Source of the DNA: Candidatus Saccharicenans sp.
Lineage (GTDB): Bacteria; Acidobacteriota; Aminicenantia; Aminicenantales; Saccharicenantaceae
Assembly: GCA_030017715.1 (NCBI GenBank)
Contig: JASEIU010000007.1
Coordinates: 1-64,000, forward strand
DNA: 64,000 nucleotides
Direction: 5' to 3'
Numbering within the stretch: position 1 is the first letter of the stretch; the number at the start of each line of letters is the position of its first letter. The notes beneath the pieces were generated by a model. It searched no databases, was not told where the DNA came from, and saw only the letters and a list, made by a program, of their open reading frames with translations. Made by a program: the position numbers and the translations under genes. Shown one piece after another: positions 1 to 8,138 of this stretch.

Positions 1-1
1 G

Positions 2-322
2 CCTTGTCCATATACTACCCTTACCCTGGATACCATGTCTGTGCCTGAAAGAATGGTTTTCGGCACAGAAAAAATAATCACCAATAGGTGGGGTGTTCAT
101 TTTTTGATGCAGGCCTGGTGGATGTTCGTGATCTGAAGCTTGATTTTTGTATTGGTCAGTCTGATGACACCGAGACCTGAGGCCGAAAAGGTTGAGGGAT
201 TAACCTGGAAGAGTCCGCGCGACATCTTGATTGGAAGGGCCTGGCAGGGTTGGACCGACCCGAGGCTGGTGGCTGGACTGCTATTCGCATTTATGGTCTT
301 TCTATATTTCATTTTCAGTTAG
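2..322 (+). pseudogene. C-terminal end of a sodium:solute (SSS) symporter gene, interrupted by in-frame TGA
   Basis: Reading frame 2 is open from the window edge, except for one TGA at 134-136, and ends with TAG at 320-322. The translation on both sides of the TGA reads as one continuous tail of an SSS-family sodium/sugar symporter: FGTEKIITNRWGVHF, then QAWWMFVI, stop, SLIFVLVSLMTPRP, then a short amphipathic linker and a final membrane helix (LLFAFMVFLYFIFS). The stop sits inside a membrane helix where such proteins commonly have Cys (TGT/TGC). This may be a true nonsense mutation or a base-call error. Other genes here end in TGA, so genetic-code recoding is unlikely. The PfkB kinase starts 17 bp downstream, suggesting a sugar uptake-kinase pair. 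The 5' part lies outside the window. Confidence 0.7.
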
Positions 323-339
323 ACGGAATGACCGGATAA

Positions 340-1233
340 ATGAGTAAATCAGAAAAAATATTGGTATTAGCTGTTGGCGAGCTATTATGGGACATTTTCC
401 CTGACGATAAACGAATTGGAGGGGCTCCGGCAAATTTTGCCTATTATCTAAAAAAAATAGGAGAAAACCCTGTCCTGATAAGCCGGGTCGGTCAGGACTC
501 GCTCGGTGTTCAGGCGCTAACCACCTGTCGTTCTGCTGGTCTAATTAATGATTCTATCCAAGTAGATTCTATTCACCCAACTGGAAGAGTGAGGGTCGAG
601 CTGGACAAAAAAGGAGTTCCGAATTTCGAAATTGAGCAGGATGCAGCCTGGGATTTTTTAGAAGAAGAAGATCATCTTTTTTCTCTGGTCAAAAATGCCG
701 CAGCTGTTTATTTTGGCACTCTGGCTCAAAGAAATGAAATTAGCAGGAACACCATCCAGAGGTTGCAGGCGGGGACAGGGCCGGGGTGCTTAAAAGTCCT
801 CGACCTAAACCTCAGGTCTCCCTATCATAACCGTCAGATAATAGAGTCCTCTCTGGAAATGGCAGATGTCTTGAAGCTGAACCTGGAAGAGCTGAACATT
901 GTATCCAGACTATTCTCTTTTTCCGGGACAGAAAGCGAGAGACTCAAAGTCCTGATGGGAAAGTTTTCTCTTAAAGTTGTGGCCATGACGGCTGGAAGCG
1001 AAGGCAGCCTGATTGTAGCCGGCGGAAAAGAATACAGGCATCCCGGTTACCTGGTAAATGTTGTGGATACAGTTGGGGCCGGCGATGCTTTTACGGCTGC
1101 TCTGGTGGATGGACTTATAAAAGAAATGGACTTTGACGAGATTGGCAAATCAGCCAACCGGCTAGCCAGTTTTGTCTGCACCAGGAAAGGGGCCTGGGTG
1201 AATATTTCGGATTTGGTGAGGCCTGTATGTTGA
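340..1233 (+). CDS. PfkB-family carbohydrate kinase, probable fructokinase
   Basis: Cytoplasmic ATP-dependent sugar kinase of 297 aa, the normal size for PfkB/ribokinase enzymes. The N-terminal segment has VGELLWDIFPDDKRIGGAPA, carrying the glycine-rich substrate-binding motif. The C-terminal signature DTVGAGDAF, with the catalytic base Asp near residue 249, is intact. The N-terminal GELLWD pattern is typical of fructokinases (ScrK/CscK), so phosphorylation of fructose to fructose-6-phosphate is the best guess, but another ketose is possible. It follows a symporter tail by 17 bp and precedes an iron alcohol dehydrogenase, so the three may be co-transcribed. No strong Shine-Dalgarno precedes ATG 340. 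The start is chosen because the conserved beta-strand begins about 8 residues in. Confidence 0.85.
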   Translation: MSKSEKILVLAVGELLWDIFPDDKRIGGAPANFAYYLKKIGENPVLISRVGQDSLGVQALTTCRSAGLINDSIQVDSIHPTGRVRVELDKKGVPNFEIEQDAAWDFLEEEDHLFSLVKNAAAVYFGTLAQRNEISRNTIQRLQAGTGPGCLKVLDLNLRSPYHNRQIIESSLEMADVLKLNLEELNIVSRLFSFSGTESERLKVLMGKFSLKVVAMTAGSEGSLIVAGGKEYRHPGYLVNVVDTVGAGDAFTAALVDGLIKEMDFDEIGKSANRLASFVCTRKGAWVNISDLVRPVC

Positions 1234-1299
1234 CTAAGTCGATCGCCTTTTCTGCCGGGTAGGCAGGATAGATATATAAATTATGTTGTGGAGGCAATC

Positions 1300-2460
1300 A
1301 TGATATTTTTCAATTATTTTCAACCAACCGTGATAATTTTCGGAGCCGGAAGATTAAAAGAGGTAGGAGAAGTATCGGAAAGATTCGGTCGGCGGTGTTT
1401 GTTGGTAACAGTTCCCCCCTTCCTGGAATTCAAGCCTTCATTGGACCGGGTTAAGTCGATTTTAAGAAGAAAGAAAATTGAGGTTGAGCATTTTGATCGG
1501 GTGGTGCCCAATCCCACAATTGAGGTAGTGTCAGCCGGGGCCCGGTTGGCCCGTACATTTAGAGCTGAATTTGTGATCGGCCTGGGGGGCGGTTCAAGCA
1601 TAGATACTGCCAAGGCCATTGCTGTTGGGGCTACCCATAAGGGAACCTGCTGGGACTATCTTTATTTCAGGAAAACGCAACCCACTGACAGGACTCTGCC
1701 TATCGTGGCTATTCCCACGACTTCTGGAACGGGTTCTCATGTTACTCAAGTTGCTGTAGTGACCAACCCGGAGGAACGCAACAAATCTGCACTTTCCAAC
1801 TCCAGACTTTTCCCACGGGTGGCAATTGTCGACCCGGAACTAATGTTAACCTTGCCGCCTTATATGACTGCGGTTACCGGCTTTGACGCCTTCTGTCATG
1901 CTTTTGAAAGTTACCTTAACCCCAGATGCTCACCTTACATAGAAGTCTTAGCCCTGGAGTGTCTCAGGTTGATAGTTAAACATCTTACAGACACTGTGAA
2001 CAAACCATCCAGTCTCGAACTCCGGGAAAAAATGGCCTGGGCTGATACCCTGGCCGGCTTGTCCATAGCCAATTCGGCGGTCACGCTCCCACACGGGATA
2101 GCCATGGCCATGAGCGGCCTGTATCCCCAAGTTGCCCATGGACAGGCTCTGGCTTCTGTATATCCGGATATAATGCGCTACACCTATAAATCGGCCATAG
2201 AAAAATTCGCTAAAGTGGCTCGCCTCCAGAATCCTTCTTTGTCTGCGGTCTCCGATAAACAGGCCGCACGTCAGTTGGGCGACGAATTGGAAAATTTCAT
2301 CGAGACTCTGGGGATCAAGAAATCTCTGAAAGAACTGGGAGTCATTGAATCAGAATTATCTCTTCTGGCCAAGGCTTCACTGGTACTGCCTGACTACAAG
2401 AATCATCCCTATGTAGTATCACTGGAAGAGGTTAAGAAGATTTTATATGAGAGCTTTTGA
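1300..2460 (+). CDS. Iron-containing alcohol dehydrogenase
   Basis: Group III metal-dependent alcohol dehydrogenase of about 386 aa, the usual length, cytoplasmic and NAD(P)-linked. Visible landmarks in order are GLGGGSSIDTAKA (dinucleotide-binding loop), IPTTSGTGSHVT, the Asp in IVDPELMLTLPP, and the metal-ligand segments GFDAFCHAFESYL and LPHGIAMAM with AHGQAL following. The frame opens at a GTG at 1288, but GGAGG at 1290-1294 lies 5 nt before ATG 1300, so that ATG is taken as the start. It probably reduces an aldehyde to an alcohol or the reverse during fermentation (inference). The upstream sugar kinase suggests a link to sugar or polyol metabolism. The exact substrate cannot be read from sequence. 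Confidence 0.88.
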   Translation: MIFFNYFQPTVIIFGAGRLKEVGEVSERFGRRCLLVTVPPFLEFKPSLDRVKSILRRKKIEVEHFDRVVPNPTIEVVSAGARLARTFRAEFVIGLGGGSSIDTAKAIAVGATHKGTCWDYLYFRKTQPTDRTLPIVAIPTTSGTGSHVTQVAVVTNPEERNKSALSNSRLFPRVAIVDPELMLTLPPYMTAVTGFDAFCHAFESYLNPRCSPYIEVLALECLRLIVKHLTDTVNKPSSLELREKMAWADTLAGLSIANSAVTLPHGIAMAMSGLYPQVAHGQALASVYPDIMRYTYKSAIEKFAKVARLQNPSLSAVSDKQAARQLGDELENFIETLGIKKSLKELGVIESELSLLAKASLVLPDYKNHPYVVSLEEVKKILYESF

Positions 2461-2517
2461 TCGGTCTCGTAACCGGAAATAAATGTGAAAATAATTTAAT
2501 TTACAGGGAGGAGGCCG

Positions 2518-4590
2518 ATGAAAAAAACCCTGGCTATCCTCGGATTGACCTTAATGATCTTGGTCAGCTTGAGGTCCCGTCCAGAAACGAACAACCCCAA
2601 AAATCTGATCGCCTGGTGGAAATTAGAGTCTGTTGAAAACAGTAGAGTTAACGAAGTAATTGGCGGGGAAAACGATCTGATAACCGGAAATTTTAAGCTG
2701 GTAAACGGGGTTGCCGATAAAGCCATTAGATTTGACGGGTTTACGACTGTTATAACCAGAGAAGCAGCTGAGGTTCCAGTCCTCAACCAATCGTTTACTA
2801 TCGAAGCCTGGGTAGCGCCCGCCGCCTACCCCTGGAACTGGTGTCCGCTGGTAGCTCAACATAAAGAAGATAAGGCCGGATTTTATTTCGGGTTAGGGCC
2901 GAGAGGAGAAGTTGGTTTAGGTTTAGCTGTAAACGGCCGGTGGCAGATGATAGTTTCAGAGGAAAAAATTCCGCTCAGGAAGTGGAGCCAGATTGCCGTC
3001 AGTTTTGACCGGGAGAAGGGAGCAAGAATTTATATTAATGGCCGGTTTGATAAGATCACCGAAACTGAAGGCAGCTTTCTTCAGGCCAGGGACTTAGACC
3101 TGGTAATTGGAATGAATTATGAAAAGATGGTTCCTTCAGACCCGATGCGGCCTCAAGCCACTCTTCCCGCGCGATATTCTTTTGATGGTATTATTGATGA
3201 AATTAAAATTTTTGGCCGGGCTTTAGATAAGGTCACAGTCACTCAATCTTACCAACTGCCTGGCAGTTTAGCTGAGCCTGATATTCCGCTTCGAGTGATG
3301 CCTTCAGGCAGGACCGGGCCGGGGCGTTTTGGCGCTTATTATACCAGGCTGAACTATTACGAGGAATGGGAGGCTCTCTGGCGCGTGGGTGATTACGCCG
3401 ATGTGGTGGTGGAGTTTGATGATTCTCCAATCAGGGTGGTTTTCTGGAGAGGAACGAGGTATTCTCCGGTCTGGGTAATGGAGAATGGGCAGTGGATGGC
3501 TGACCAGAGCGCCGAATCTTTCACCAATGAAGATGGGTGTTTTGAACACATGCTGGATGCCAAATGTCTGTATTCTCATGTCAGGATAATTGAAAACACC
3601 GAGGCCAGGGTGGTGGTCCACTGGAGGTATGCTCCGGTCAGCGTCAATGAGAACACCTGGAGGCGAGACCCGAAGACCGGGTGGGAATGCTGGGTGGATG
3701 AATATTACTACATCTATCCTGACCGGACGGCTATCAGAAAAGTTTCCTGGAAAGCCGGGTCCCTCGAATTCCCGCGGCAATTCCAGGAATCAGAAGTTCT
3801 GTTGCCTCCGGGCCAGATAATAAGTGAGGTGGTGGAGAAAGATTTTGCCTCGGTAGCTGATTATAATGGCCGGACTAAAGTCGTATCTTTTGTTGAAGAT
3901 CCCGGAAAGCCGCCCTACGGACCATTCAGCTGGGATAAGTTCTATGATTACACGCTGCAACAGTTTAATTTCAAGTCAAAAAACAGACCCTTTATCTGTT
4001 TCGAACCACAAAACAAGATGTGGATTCGCTACGAGAACATAAAAAGTTTCAACGCCGTTAGAGGCTGTAATCACTGGCCGGTCGGACAGGCTCGCTGTGA
4101 TGGCCGGACAACTATTGTGGCTGACAGGCCTTCACACACCATAGGCTTTCCTATCTCTGAACCGGTAGTACATGAAAGCGGGGGCCGGGAATTCTGGTGC
4201 GGTCTGTATGGAATGAACGAGATGGACTTAAAAGACCTGGTCAGATTTGGCCGGTCCTGTGCTTTCGCTGCCGAGCTTATAGTAAAAGACGGCCAAGTTA
4301 CCTCTACCGGATATGACAGGAGCGAACGCTGCTATAAAATAGAAAACCTTTCCTCTGAGCCAGGACCTTTGAGTTTTATCCTGGCTGGCTCTAGAAAATC
4401 ACCTATAATCAACCCAGCCGTCTACATCAAAAACTGGAACTCGACTTCAGCCCGGGTGATGGTTGATGGTCAGGAACTGAAAAACTGTCGGCCTAGCCTG
4501 AAGAGAACGCTAGATGGAATTGACCTGATTATTTTCCTGCCTCTGGAGAAAGAAGTCAGAACTGAAATAAAGGTGATTCCTGAACCCTGA
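2518..4590 (+). CDS. Secreted LamG (concanavalin A-like) domain protein
   Basis: A 690-aa exported protein. Residues 1-20 form a signal peptide (MKKTLAILGLTLMILVSL). Residues about 30-220 look like a LamG/concanavalin A-like jelly-roll: LIAWWKLESVENS, FTIEAWVAP, WSQIAVSFDREKGARIYING and DGIIDEIKIFGRAL are typical strand motifs of this fold. Residues about 250-690 form a second all-beta-looking region of unrecognised family, rich in Trp and Tyr. The start has a strong Shine-Dalgarno (GGGAGGAGG) 5-6 nt upstream. A carbohydrate-binding or polysaccharide-processing role outside the cell is inferred from LamG families and the neighbouring sugar genes. No catalytic motif was recognised. It is followed by a convergent gene after about 260 bp with no clear terminator. 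Confidence 0.75.
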   Translation: MKKTLAILGLTLMILVSLRSRPETNNPKNLIAWWKLESVENSRVNEVIGGENDLITGNFKLVNGVADKAIRFDGFTTVITREAAEVPVLNQSFTIEAWVAPAAYPWNWCPLVAQHKEDKAGFYFGLGPRGEVGLGLAVNGRWQMIVSEEKIPLRKWSQIAVSFDREKGARIYINGRFDKITETEGSFLQARDLDLVIGMNYEKMVPSDPMRPQATLPARYSFDGIIDEIKIFGRALDKVTVTQSYQLPGSLAEPDIPLRVMPSGRTGPGRFGAYYTRLNYYEEWEALWRVGDYADVVVEFDDSPIRVVFWRGTRYSPVWVMENGQWMADQSAESFTNEDGCFEHMLDAKCLYSHVRIIENTEARVVVHWRYAPVSVNENTWRRDPKTGWECWVDEYYYIYPDRTAIRKVSWKAGSLEFPRQFQESEVLLPPGQIISEVVEKDFASVADYNGRTKVVSFVEDPGKPPYGPFSWDKFYDYTLQQFNFKSKNRPFICFEPQNKMWIRYENIKSFNAVRGCNHWPVGQARCDGRTTIVADRPSHTIGFPISEPVVHESGGREFWCGLYGMNEMDLKDLVRFGRSCAFAAELIVKDGQVTSTGYDRSERCYKIENLSSEPGPLSFILAGSRKSPIINPAVYIKNWNSTSARVMVDGQELKNCRPSLKRTLDGIDLIIFLPLEKEVRTEIKVIPEP

Positions 4591-4851
4591 TACGTTTTTA
4601 AAGCAAGATCACATAAGTAAAAATTGTTAGATCGGCGCTGAGCCCTTCACCTTAACGTTCATCTCATCTTCAAGCAGAAGAAATAAATCTACTGTCCTTA
4701 AAGGCTATGCCTTTCAGCCAGCTCAGGATTATAGTTATTCATAGCTCGGCCGGTCGCCTGTTAAAGGACATACACTTTGAAAAAGATCCAATTTTGGTCT
4801 TGACAACCGGGCTCCTTCCTGCACCTCCTTTTTCTGAACTGTTTCCCCGGG

Positions 4852-5916
4852 CTAATCTTCCTTATATTTAAATCGTATAATCTCTTTTTCTGTTAATCCA
4901 AATATCTCAAAGCCGTCTCTGCTTATGCTCATTCTATGGATAGAAACGTCCAATTCGAGACGTTCGTCAATTGTTTCTTGGTTGATATCAAAAATATATA
5001 TTATATTCCCATATTCTGGGGGAATATCATGCTGTTTAAAATGATATTTTCCTGAATATAATAAAAACAATTTATTGGTTTTCTGGTTATATTCCAGGTT
5101 AATATATCCGAATCGGGTTTTTTTATTGTAAGTCATAGTGTAATATTCACCGGCTGGGACTATATCATATTCTGGAAAAAATGATTCTGGACCGATATAA
5201 GTACATATTAAAGTTCCATTCTTATCATATCTCTCTATTACTGTGCCAAGCCTAGGACTGACAAAATATTCGCCAGTATTAGGAGAATAAGAAATGAACC
5301 CATCAAATCCATGTGAGTGTTGAGGCGCGAATCTATAATTCTTTAATTTCCGCGGGATTTTACCAAAACCCCTGACATAATTCCCATCTAGATCATAAAT
5401 ACTTATTCTATTTTTAAAGAAGAATCCGGTGGCCGCAATTTCATTAGTCGGAGTAATTAAGAGCCTGGCCGGGGATCCGCTCTTTTCAAAACGAATATGC
5501 GTTATGGCCTCGGGGTAAAAATTATTTTTTAGAATTTTATCTAAATTGAACTTTTTCATAGCTCTATTGCTAACGTCAAAAATCCAAAAGGCATTCTTTT
5601 CGTTAGGATCTTGAATTATCTGGCTCGGTGAGATGAATTCAGAAGGCCCTTGTCCCGTGGTTCCGAAAGATTTTATTAACTCACCTGTTCTCAGATCTAT
5701 GATTTTTATAATGTTATCTCCTTTGCTGTCTATTAATATAATATAGTCGTCCAAAGTTCCTAATGCACCGGCATGATTAATATCAAATCTATTTATTCGC
5801 TCGGATTTTATTCTTAGAATTTTATCAGGAAAATTAAGCTTCTTATAATTAACATAATTGTATTTTGAAGATCTACCTGAACAATTAATGAATAAAAACA
5901 AAAAAAGAATAGCCAA
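4852..5916 (-). CDS. 6-bladed beta-propeller lipoprotein
   Basis: A 354-aa probable lipoprotein. The hydrophobic start ends in FLFINCSG, a lipobox-like site. The body has repeated strand-turn units typical of 6-bladed beta-propellers (NHL/DUF5128-like): DYIILIDSKGDNIIKIIDL, then GTTGQGPSEF, then FWIFDVSNRAMKKF. The GQGPSEF element recurs as GQGPGEF and GHGPGE in the two propellers at 8139-10453, so the three are related. The only available start in this frame is TTG 5916, with no positively charged n-region. A second frame starting at ATG 5975 encodes a basic n-region and hydrophobic stretch and would join this frame if the seven-A run at 5901-5907 had one more base. A frameshift or assembly error at the true 5' end is therefore possible. 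The gene is AT-rich. Confidence 0.75.
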   Translation of the reverse strand: MAILFLFLFINCSGRSSKYNYVNYKKLNFPDKILRIKSERINRFDINHAGALGTLDDYIILIDSKGDNIIKIIDLRTGELIKSFGTTGQGPSEFISPSQIIQDPNEKNAFWIFDVSNRAMKKFNLDKILKNNFYPEAITHIRFEKSGSPARLLITPTNEIAATGFFFKNRISIYDLDGNYVRGFGKIPRKLKNYRFAPQHSHGFDGFISYSPNTGEYFVSPRLGTVIERYDKNGTLICTYIGPESFFPEYDIVPAGEYYTMTYNKKTRFGYINLEYNQKTNKLFLLYSGKYHFKQHDIPPEYGNIIYIFDINQETIDERLELDVSIHRMSISRDGFEIFGLTEKEIIRFKYKED

Positions 5917-6088
5917 GCATAAATTAAAATGTCCGAGCCGTTTAGAGCTGGTCTTTTATATTTGTACATTTTCATTTTTAATCTCTAACTGCGAGCTTAT
6001 TTTAGTTAAAGATTTTCTTTTAGATCAAGAAGATTAGTATTATTTTTTTTGTATCATAAAATATTTATTCATATTAGAAAAATTTAAG

Positions 6089-6829
6089 TCACCAAGATAC
6101 CGGATTCCGAGTTTCCTCTGAAATAGCCAACAGGAGATTTCTAGCTTCAGACGGCGACTTTTTGAATATTTTATGAAAAACCTGGGAAAGATAAAGCGGT
6201 GCGTATCCAGCTTCAAAAGCAATGGTCTTTACGGGCTGATCGGTGGAGACCAGTTGCCATAGAGCCTGACAGACTACCGCTCTGATCCTGAATTGGCTCA
6301 GTGGCATTCCTGAAATTTTTTTGAAGTTAAGTGACAGCCAGGTCGGGGAACACCCGGCCATCCTGGCCAGGTCTTGGAGCCGTCTTGCTTCCAGGGGAGA
6401 TTCGATTATCCTTTTCTGTGCTTCGATTATTTTTTTCAGCGGATCGAAAGGTAAAAGCGGGGATTTAATCGAGCTGATATAATATGGCGATCTCTTAAAT
6501 AAGGACAGAATGTCTTCTCCGGTGTTTTTTGGGTTGGCGTCGGTAAGAATCTTTACAAAAAAACGTGAAAGAATAGAGCTTTTCTGAATAATTACAGGCT
6601 TTAATATAGCTGCGGGAATAGACCTTTGTTGGTAAACGAAAAGAAACCTCTTCAGACATTTATCAAGACTGCAGTGGTAGTCGCAATCGACCAGGATGAG
6701 AGAGATGGCCTCATCTGCCACGGCTTCCTGAATATCCCGGATGATAGCTACTCTTACCCTTTGGTCGATGCTGTCTTTTACCAGCCCTTCTGTTTCCCTT
6801 TTGCTGGAGAGCAAAAGAATCTTCTCCAT
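6089..6829 (-). CDS. AraC-family regulator with N-terminal receiver-like domain
   Basis: A 246-aa cytoplasmic transcription factor. Residues about 145-240 form the two helix-turn-helix motifs of AraC/XylS proteins: LEARRLQDLARMAGCSPTWL, then FKKISGMPLSQF, and VKTIAFEAGYAPLYLSQVFHKIFKKSP, split here at conserved positions. Residues 1-85 (MEKILLLSSK, LILVDCD, AAILKP) resemble a response-regulator receiver fold, but the paired N-terminal acidic residues are missing, so it may be a pseudo-receiver. It lies between a propeller lipoprotein and a decayed transposase, downstream of the microprotein operon. A perfect 16-bp palindrome lies 66 bp upstream of its start and could be its own operator (inference). 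A fragment of a related gene persists at 11110-11172. Confidence 0.85.
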   Translation of the reverse strand: MEKILLLSSKRETEGLVKDSIDQRVRVAIIRDIQEAVADEAISLILVDCDYHCSLDKCLKRFLFVYQQRSIPAAILKPVIIQKSSILSRFFVKILTDANPKNTGEDILSLFKRSPYYISSIKSPLLPFDPLKKIIEAQKRIIESPLEARRLQDLARMAGCSPTWLSLNFKKISGMPLSQFRIRAVVCQALWQLVSTDQPVKTIAFEAGYAPLYLSQVFHKIFKKSPSEARNLLLAISEETRNPVSW

Positions 6830-6894
6830 TCCAGGACCCCCGAGATAATTTTATTTTATAAAATTAAAGAAATAAATTCAATTTATTGGTTCTA

Positions 6895-6910
6895 ATCCGA
6901 ATATTCGGAT
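6895..6910. promoter_or_regulatory. Perfect 16-bp palindrome, candidate operator
   Basis: The sequence ATCCGAATATTCGGAT is fully self-complementary. It sits in AT-rich DNA upstream of the AraC-type gene that begins at 6829 on the minus strand. Such sites suit a symmetric dimeric repressor or activator. No direct evidence links it to the AraC protein, whose family usually binds direct repeats. Confidence 0.35.
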
Positions 6911-7107
6911 AAGGGATAGTTGGAGGAATAAACCTAAGGAAAAGGACTCGGATCTCACCGATTTGGCCTGGACTCAAAGTTTTTTGTCCTCACAACCTCT
7001 GGAAGTGCTGTACTGAGCGGCGATGTCCAAGGTTTGAAAAGGTTAAAAGCAAGTTTATTCAAACTTCAACCCGGGATATCCAAAAACATCAGAAGCCGGA
7101 TTGGTGC

Positions 7108-7583
7108 CTACAGTTTCAGCTCCACTGGCGCGACCTGAAGTAACTGAAAGATGCGATGAAAGGTCTGCGCGTAGCGGTAATGAACTGACAGCCGAAGAAC
7201 AGTCTGGCGGGCATGACGAGCGACGACGCCGGCGATGTTCAACAACCGGTAGCGCAACTGTTTGATCCGCAGCCGCCACAAGGAGCGATCCAGATGGGAA
7301 TACTTGAAGACTCCAACCAGGTCGTAGCCAGAAGCTGGAGATGGAAGAACACCGCCTTGGCCAGGAAGTCTTCTGAGAGAATGTGCGAAGCCGCATACCA
7401 TTGTTTGAGTTCCTGGATGACATTCTCGGCGTCGCCCCGTTGGCGGTAGAAGCGGACCACCTCATTTTCCCGGCCGCCGCGAAGTCTTTCCCAGTGGCCT
7501 ATCCCCTGGATTATCTGGAAGATCGCTTCCGACTCCCTGCCCCCGATGACAAAGCCTATTCCCTTTTGATCGCAGTACCTCAT
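7108..7583 (-). mobile_element. Decayed IS1380-type transposase, C-terminal fragment
   Basis: The minus strand encodes the C-terminal third of an IS4-superfamily transposase, closest in feel to IS1380. FYRQRGDAENVIQELK shows the exact Y(2)R(3)E(6)K signature, followed by FLAKAVFFHLQLLA. A one-base deletion near 7326-7329 shifts the frame. The protein resumes as YDLVGVFKYSHLDRSLW, RLRIKQLRYRLLNIAGVVA and RHARQTVLRLSVHYRYA, ending at a stop at 7108-7110. The first roughly 300 residues are absent, and a TAG precedes the first ATG. No intact terminal inverted repeats were found. The fragment is more GC-rich than its surroundings and separates the microprotein operon from the AraC gene, so it marks an old insertion followed by deletion. 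Confidence 0.8.
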
Positions 7584-7647
7584 CTATTCATAATGGGAAT
7601 AATTGGCCTCTTTTTAAGGAGATGAAGACCCGATAAAAAAATCAAAT

Positions 7648-8130
7648 TTAGTTGGTAATATACTTTATATAAGTTATTTTGTTGTTTTTAATCACAACAA
7701 GTGCCGGGGTATAGGGTAAATTTATGGCTTGTTCAGCATCTTGCTTATTTGTAATAAAAAAATTGTTTGACTCTAAATTCTTGAGCCAGGCTTTCCATTC
7801 ATCAAACCAATCATGGATGGTAATAAAGAATACGTTTCTCTCTTTATTCATTAAAGTTTTCGCCTGTTCAAGCCCGCGGTGGATACAGGGCGGGCAATCT
7901 GTTAATTTGAAAAATAGAATGCAAATTTCTTGACTGTTGATTATTTCAGATATTTTGAATGGAAAACCATCTGGTGACCATACCGAAAGAGATTTAAGTT
8001 TATCTAAATCAATTATTTTGTTATTTGGTTTTTGTAACTTGTAGATTTTTGCCAGGTAAATAAGGTTTATAAACAACAAACCAATTAAGACAATTTCTAA
8101 TAGGTATAGCTTTTTACCCGGTCTGACCAT
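7648..8130 (-). CDS. Membrane-anchored thioredoxin-like protein (CPPC)
   Basis: A 160-aa protein with one N-terminal membrane helix (residues about 9-28, LYLLEIVLIGLLFINLIYLA). A periplasmic redoxin/thioredoxin-like fold follows. ILFFKLTDCPPC places a CPPC redox centre at Cys79-Cys82, and LPYTPALVVIKN supplies the usual cis-proline loop. It is the last gene of a tight minus-strand operon, 8 bp after the propeller at 8139-9368. No Shine-Dalgarno is obvious, so translation may be coupled. Family knowledge suggests thiol-disulfide exchange outside the cytoplasm. The exported Cys-rich microproteins encoded at the head of the same operon are natural candidate substrates (inference). It is shorter than full TlpA/ResA proteins but keeps their core. 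Confidence 0.82.
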   Translation of the reverse strand: MVRPGKKLYLLEIVLIGLLFINLIYLAKIYKLQKPNNKIIDLDKLKSLSVWSPDGFPFKISEIINSQEICILFFKLTDCPPCIHRGLEQAKTLMNKERNVFFITIHDWFDEWKAWLKNLESNNFFITNKQDAEQAINLPYTPALVVIKNNKITYIKYITN

Positions 8131-8138
8131 TGAATTGG

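Noticed and set aside
134..136. Selenocysteine at the TGA of the symporter
   Set aside because: The site is in a membrane helix of a transporter class not known to use it, and no hairpin of note follows directly; a mutation or base error is simpler.
7055..7465. Separate small gene of 136 codons on the minus strand
   Set aside because: It overlaps the decayed transposase in the wrong frame and is Ser/Arg-rich as expected of an out-of-frame GC-rich sequence.
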